This document shows, one piece after another, positions 60,156 through 64,000 of a stretch of 64,000 nucleotides of DNA; within the stretch, counting starts at the first letter, position 1; every line of letters begins with the position of its first letter. Source of the DNA: Solirubrobacterales bacterium (lineage in GTDB: Bacteria; Actinomycetota; Thermoleophilia; Solirubrobacterales; 70-9); NCBI GenBank assembly GCA_025450195.1, contig JANWHW010000038.1, positions 1 through 64,000 of the forward strand, written 5' to 3'. The notes beneath the pieces are model-generated. The model saw only the letters and a program-made list of their open reading frames with translations. It was not told where the DNA came from and did not search any database. The translations under genes and the position numbers were made by a program.

Positions 60156-60437
60156 TTAGATGCGTTCAAATAGCTCGGCAAAGCGATAGGCCGCTCGACT
60201 CGGAATGACGAAAGGTCCATGCTCATGTACGAGCCCAGTACCGACAAGAGCCCGTACGGCTTGGTCGACTGCATCGCGTGCCGTGAAGTCCTCAGAGGCA
60301 CGAAGCTCAAGACAGAGATCGCGCACCGTCAACTGCGTTGGGCGTTCCACGAACAGGATCGAGAGTAGGGCCTGCTGAAGGATGTCCTCCTCTTCGGCGA
60401 CGGAGAACTTCTGACTGCTGCTTTGGTGATCACTCAT
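60156..60437 (-). CDS. Small winged-helix-like hypothetical protein
   Basis: Short ORF, acidic N-term, helical; weak support. Confidence 0.35.
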   Translation of the reverse strand: MSDHQSSSQKFSVAEEEDILQQALLSILFVERPTQLTVRDLCLELRASEDFTARDAVDQAVRALVGTGLVHEHGPFVIPSRAAYRFAELFERI

Positions 60438-60503
60438 TCGATCCGGTTCTATCTCCTGGTCGTGGTGCGCTTGGGGTGTCGTCGGTCGAGGAAGAAGCTT
60501 GGG

Positions 60504-61220
60504 CTACGCAGCCAGCTCGTCGCGTCGGGCAGCAGTGAGACAAACCGAGCGGACCGACATCGCGCTCCAGGCTCCCCCTCGCTTCGCTCGGATTCCCTCT
60601 CCGTTCAGCCAGTCCGCGATCTTTCGGAAGCTGTTCCCGGCCTCGCGAAGGGCGCGGATTTGTCGCACCACCCGCTCCTGACGGTGATCGACAACGAGGC
60701 GATCACCGTCACGACGACGGCCGTAGGGGATAGCTCCGTAGGGCTTCCCTTCCACTTGGAGCCGTGCCAAGGATTCGGCAGTCCGTTGGGCGATCAGTTC
60801 CCGCTCCAGCTGTCCGAATACGGCGGCAACACCGGCCATCGCTCGGCCCTGGGGAGTGGTGAGATCAAGTCGGTCGAGGATCGAGACGAGTCCGAGCTTC
60901 CCGCTGGCAAAGCGATGGAGGTGACCCAAGGTCTCGCTGGCATTGCGTCCGAGACGGTCCAAGCGTGTGATGATGACGGCATCAACTTTGGGGGCACGTT
61001 GTTCGAGGAGCGCGGCGATTCGACTACCTCCGACACGCTGGGAGAGAGGTCGAGAGCCGGACACTGCGGCATCCTCAATCACCTCTACGAGGGATGCATC
61101 GGTTGCCTCAGCCCATGCCTCGATCCTGGTCCGTTGCGCTTCGAGGCTTATGCCGTCCACTGCCTGCTCCGCCGAACTGACCCTCACGTATCCGATTACG
61201 GTCAGCCCACTCAAGGCCAC
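60504..61220 (-). CDS. Serine recombinase (resolvase/invertase)
   Basis: VIGYVRVSSAEQAVDGISLEAQ, ITRLDRLGRNA, FGQLERELIAQRT, recombinase domain YGAIPYGRRRDGDRLV. Confidence 0.93.
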   Translation of the reverse strand: MALSGLTVIGYVRVSSAEQAVDGISLEAQRTRIEAWAEATDASLVEVIEDAAVSGSRPLSQRVGGSRIAALLEQRAPKVDAVIITRLDRLGRNASETLGHLHRFASGKLGLVSILDRLDLTTPQGRAMAGVAAVFGQLERELIAQRTAESLARLQVEGKPYGAIPYGRRRDGDRLVVDHRQERVVRQIRALREAGNSFRKIADWLNGEGIRAKRGGAWSAMSVRSVCLTAARRDELAA

Positions 61221-61251
61221 ACATTATACCAACGATTGCGGCCTAAAGCTC

Positions 61252-61503
61252 TCAGCGCTTGGGGTGATCCTTCTGCGAAAGGATTTGTTCTGCTTGGAGG
61301 AAGAGCCGCGATGGTTTCACTCCAACGGCTCCGGCAACGCGGAAGATCATGCTCAGGGTGGGCGTCTTCGTCGCTCTCTCGACGTGGCCGAAGTAGGCCC
61401 TGTCGATGCCGCCAACCGACGCCGCCTCTTCCTGGCTGAGGCCGCGTTTCAACCGGGCCTCCCGGAGAGCTATGCCAAATGCCTCGGCAGGGGAAGTTGC
61501 CAT
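61252..61503 (-). CDS. XRE-family HTH regulator
   Basis: ALREARLKRGLSQEEAASVGGIDRAYFGHVERATKTPTLSMIFRVAGAVGV. Confidence 0.92.
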   Translation of the reverse strand: MATSPAEAFGIALREARLKRGLSQEEAASVGGIDRAYFGHVERATKTPTLSMIFRVAGAVGVKPSRLFLQAEQILSQKDHPKR

Positions 61504-61603
61504 CGCGCCAGCCTGATCCGACTGGCGCTATACGTCCACGGCCTATAGCTCCCAACTCAGATAGAATGTACCCAAGAGTCCGTGTTCTGGCAAAGGGGGT
61601 GTA

Positions 61604-62053
61604 GTGCTCAAGTTTCGGCCTGGGATGGCAGCCGCACTGGCGATACTCGTGGTCTCGGTTGCGGGATGTGGAGGAGGCACCAAGACGGTCACCGCAACAG
61701 CCGAAAAGCAACCGTCTACGGAAGAGTCCTCCGGCTCCTCGCAGAGTGAAGGTGCCGTTTCCTTGGGAGGCTCTGAAACCGAAGAGGCAGGTTACCCCTC
61801 GGTAGAACAAGTCGGACAAGCCATCGTGGCCGACATCGAACGCCGGTATGACCTGAGCTTTGAAAGCGGCTCTTGCGAAAACTTCGCCCCGGAAGCGGGC
61901 GGTGCGCCGGTCTACATCTGCGAAATCAAGATCGGTGGTGAATGGCACGGGAACATTCAGGCCACGATTCATCCCGACGGGAGCTTCGAATGGGAGGATC
62001 TGAGTGGCTCACGTGAAGAGTTCGAAGGGGATGAACTTACGGTGAGCGAATGA
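61604..62053 (+). CDS. Lipoprotein, DUF4333-like
   Basis: Lipobox LVVSVAGCGGG; C-term CEIKIGGEWHGNIQATI. Confidence 0.7.
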   Translation: MLKFRPGMAAALAILVVSVAGCGGGTKTVTATAEKQPSTEESSGSSQSEGAVSLGGSETEEAGYPSVEQVGQAIVADIERRYDLSFESGSCENFAPEAGGAPVYICEIKIGGEWHGNIQATIHPDGSFEWEDLSGSREEFEGDELTVSE

Positions 62054-62171
62054 GATTCGCTACGGACAATCACTCCATCGACACCAGAAATCCTTGATGC
62101 GACAGGACCAGTCCGACTCTCGGGTCTGCCGCCTCTGTAGCCACCACTTTGATGCTTGACGATCAGCCCGC

Positions 62172-62741
62172 ATGGCCCGAGTTAGGTGCGACACATGCGG
62201 AGAGCCCAACAAAGTTCGCCGGGGCATGGCTCCCGAGGAGCAATCGTTGCCAGTCACCAATAGATGTCGGACCTGCGGTGGAGAAATCGTCCGGGCGGGT
62301 GGTCCACTGTGGCGACCCGTTCCAAGTCGCCCGCCAGTCACACGACTCTGTTGCGTGAACTGCGGCGTCGAGAACGCCGTCTATCAGCCGCGCAGCAACC
62401 GCTGCTGTGGTTGCGGCGGCGAGCTGTTCCGGCTTCCACGGGAGCCGCGGAGCGGGGTGGAGCGACTCTTCGAGGGAATCTTCTGGATCGTCATGGCAGG
62501 GGTGATGCTGTTCGCCGGGTTGGGCTGGGTGATCGGCGTCTGCATAATTGTCATGTCCCTCCCGCTGTTTGTGCTGTACGGGCTGTCGCCGGTTGCATTC
62601 TGGCTCGCGGTGCTCTTTGGAGCAGCAGGTATCGCGTACTGGAGCCAACGGCCGAGTGCGGTTGCAAAGCGGAGAGCACGGCGGCGGCAGCGACAGCTCC
62701 GGCGTGAACTAGCTGCCGCCGACGACAGCCAAGCAATGTGA
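62172..62741 (+). CDS. Multi-zinc-ribbon protein with two TM segments
   Basis: CDTCGEPN..CRTCGGE, CVNCGVEN..CCGCGGE followed by hydrophobic segments. Confidence 0.65.
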   Translation: MARVRCDTCGEPNKVRRGMAPEEQSLPVTNRCRTCGGEIVRAGGPLWRPVPSRPPVTRLCCVNCGVENAVYQPRSNRCCGCGGELFRLPREPRSGVERLFEGIFWIVMAGVMLFAGLGWVIGVCIIVMSLPLFVLYGLSPVAFWLAVLFGAAGIAYWSQRPSAVAKRRARRRQRQLRRELAAADDSQAM

Positions 62742-62788
62742 CAGGGCCGCGCAAACCTTGCGCCGCCTGGTCTTGATGCTTGCCCGAT

Positions 62789-63655
62789 CTATGAGATGGG
62801 ACGCAATGCCGCGTGCTGGCCGTGGGAGATATGCACACTCGACTCGATGTCAGCTGGATCGATTCCGAGATCGAGCATTAGGTTGATTCGCAAGACAATC
62901 TCCACTCGCTTCAACGCAAAGAGAAGGTCATCTCCTTCTAGAACGTCGTCGGAGTCTTCGCCCCAGTGAGTCAGGAAGTTGCGAGTCATGATCAGCGGAT
63001 GCACGAGCGTTGTCCATCCCGAAGTCCTAGAAGCCACGGGTTCGGCTCGCTCGAAGATCGAGCGAATTCGCTGGCGCTGGGTCTGCTCGTTCGCATATTT
63101 CAAACGCTTCCGATAGTTGTCCTTCAGTTGATCGGGTAGTGCAGCGATCATCGTGTCTATCGCTGCACGGTGCTCCTTTTCCCCGACCACCGGTTGGTCG
63201 AAACGCGCCCGGTGGTAGCCCTCTACAACGGAGAGGAGGTTCAAGAGGTCGGGCTCCAAGGTTCGATGTCGCCGGTTGATCGTTGCGAAGAGGGAGTTGC
63301 CTGCCCCTGCGAGTTCTCGTCTCAACTCGTACCACCGACTGATCGCGGCAGCCGGATCCTTGCCGAGTGCAGCTAGCGGCAGTGGCACCTGGTGAAAGGC
63401 GTTAGGCCGTTCGGTGTGCCACTGAAGCTCACTGCGCTGAACTACGCCAACTTCTCGTACGTGCTTGAGCGGCTTCTTGTCGCCCCACCACTTCTCAAGG
63501 TCTTCAGGAAGGAGAAGAGCCATCTCCTCTACGCGCATTTCCTCGTTGGTGGCGAGAATTAGTAGATCGTGCAGCGGCCGAATAAATTTTTCATTGAGAT
63601 CTGGAAGGGTCGTCGGATCGTCGACTGGCGCAGCGTAAACGACCGTTCCGTTCAT
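62789..63655 (-). CDS. ApeA-like HEPN-domain protein, possibly lacking its full N-terminal domain
   Basis: LLSVVEGYHRARFD, KRLKYANEQ, HEPN motif RNFLTH (Rx4H) at 62966-62983. Confidence 0.6.
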   Translation of the reverse strand: MNGTVVYAAPVDDPTTLPDLNEKFIRPLHDLLILATNEEMRVEEMALLLPEDLEKWWGDKKPLKHVREVGVVQRSELQWHTERPNAFHQVPLPLAALGKDPAAAISRWYELRRELAGAGNSLFATINRRHRTLEPDLLNLLSVVEGYHRARFDQPVVGEKEHRAAIDTMIAALPDQLKDNYRKRLKYANEQTQRQRIRSIFERAEPVASRTSGWTTLVHPLIMTRNFLTHWGEDSDDVLEGDDLLFALKRVEIVLRINLMLDLGIDPADIESSVHISHGQHAALRPIS

Positions 63656-63673
63656 TACAGGTGGACACGACGA

Positions 63674-63979
63674 TCAAGTGCATTCCCATACGGAGTCGCC
63701 TAAGGAAATAGCCCACTGCGAGATCGCAGCATAGAAAGCGGTTGCTTTCAGGTTCTCGCAGTCGAAGGCGGCTCTGGCGGCCCGTTCGATAAGGTCTCCA
63801 GATACTCGGGCTTGTCCCCACTCTGTCCGGATCAGATGCGAAATCTCGGCCGCAAGGTCATGGCCGCTACACAGCCGCTCAAGATCGGGGCTCCCAGCCA
63901 ACTCCGACCGAACCTTGCTTACGAATTCACTCCGGCCACACGTGGGCTGCTTCGATCGAGAAATTGCGACATCACACAT
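63674..63979 (-). CDS. Hypothetical ORF upstream of and in frame with the HEPN gene, ends TGA 18 bp before it; may extend past the window
   Basis: Same reading frame, separated by one stop codon. Confidence 0.4.
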   Translation of the reverse strand: MCDVAISRSKQPTCGRSEFVSKVRSELAGSPDLERLCSGHDLAAEISHLIRTEWGQARVSGDLIERAARAAFDCENLKATAFYAAISQWAISLGDSVWECT

Positions 63980-64000
63980 CTCCGAGATGTCGAGATCCCC

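Noticed and set aside
60423-61439. 338-aa + ORF
   Set aside because: Antisense of the serine recombinase

Overview
High-GC window, probably from an actinobacterium (the gene content and style suggest Thermoleophilia/Solirubrobacterales, but this is not proven). 0-17.5 kb: a purine biosynthesis locus (purB, purC-purS-purQ-purL, purF, purN-purH), broken up by an McrBC-type restriction pair whose McrB carries an EVE-like domain, plus a P450. 17.5-30 kb: tRNA-Lys, a TPP-riboswitch operon with thiO and a fused thiS-thiG, thiE, and a pyruvate/branched-chain dehydrogenase and lipoate cluster (lpd, E1a, E1b, E2, lipB, lipA). 30-57 kb: metal, ion and signalling genes (ZIP/MerR, a two-component system with a PepSY-like small protein, an iron ABC transporter with an iron box, K+ channels, a sigma factor fused to a zinc-finger/TM tail, MFS pumps, a SHOCT/DUF cluster) and a GGDEF/HD-GYP protein. 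From about 57.2 kb the character changes to an accessory element starting at a tRNA-Ala 3'-end repeat. It holds a Rep/HTH protein, HNH, serine recombinase, XRE and an ApeA-like HEPN protein. Main leads: (1) a dispersed intergenic repeat with a 21-nt core, 26-31 nt upstream of four start codons; (2) tandem tRNA-Ala 3'-half repeats predicting an integrated defence element that runs past the window; (3) a decayed duplicate of a DUF1269-MFS gene pair around a K+ channel gene; (4) matching 11-bp-spaced direct repeats upstream of a response regulator and its PepSY-like neighbour; (5) EVE-McrB, ThiS-ThiG and sigma/anti-sigma fusions. No searches were run; all family calls come from reading motifs.
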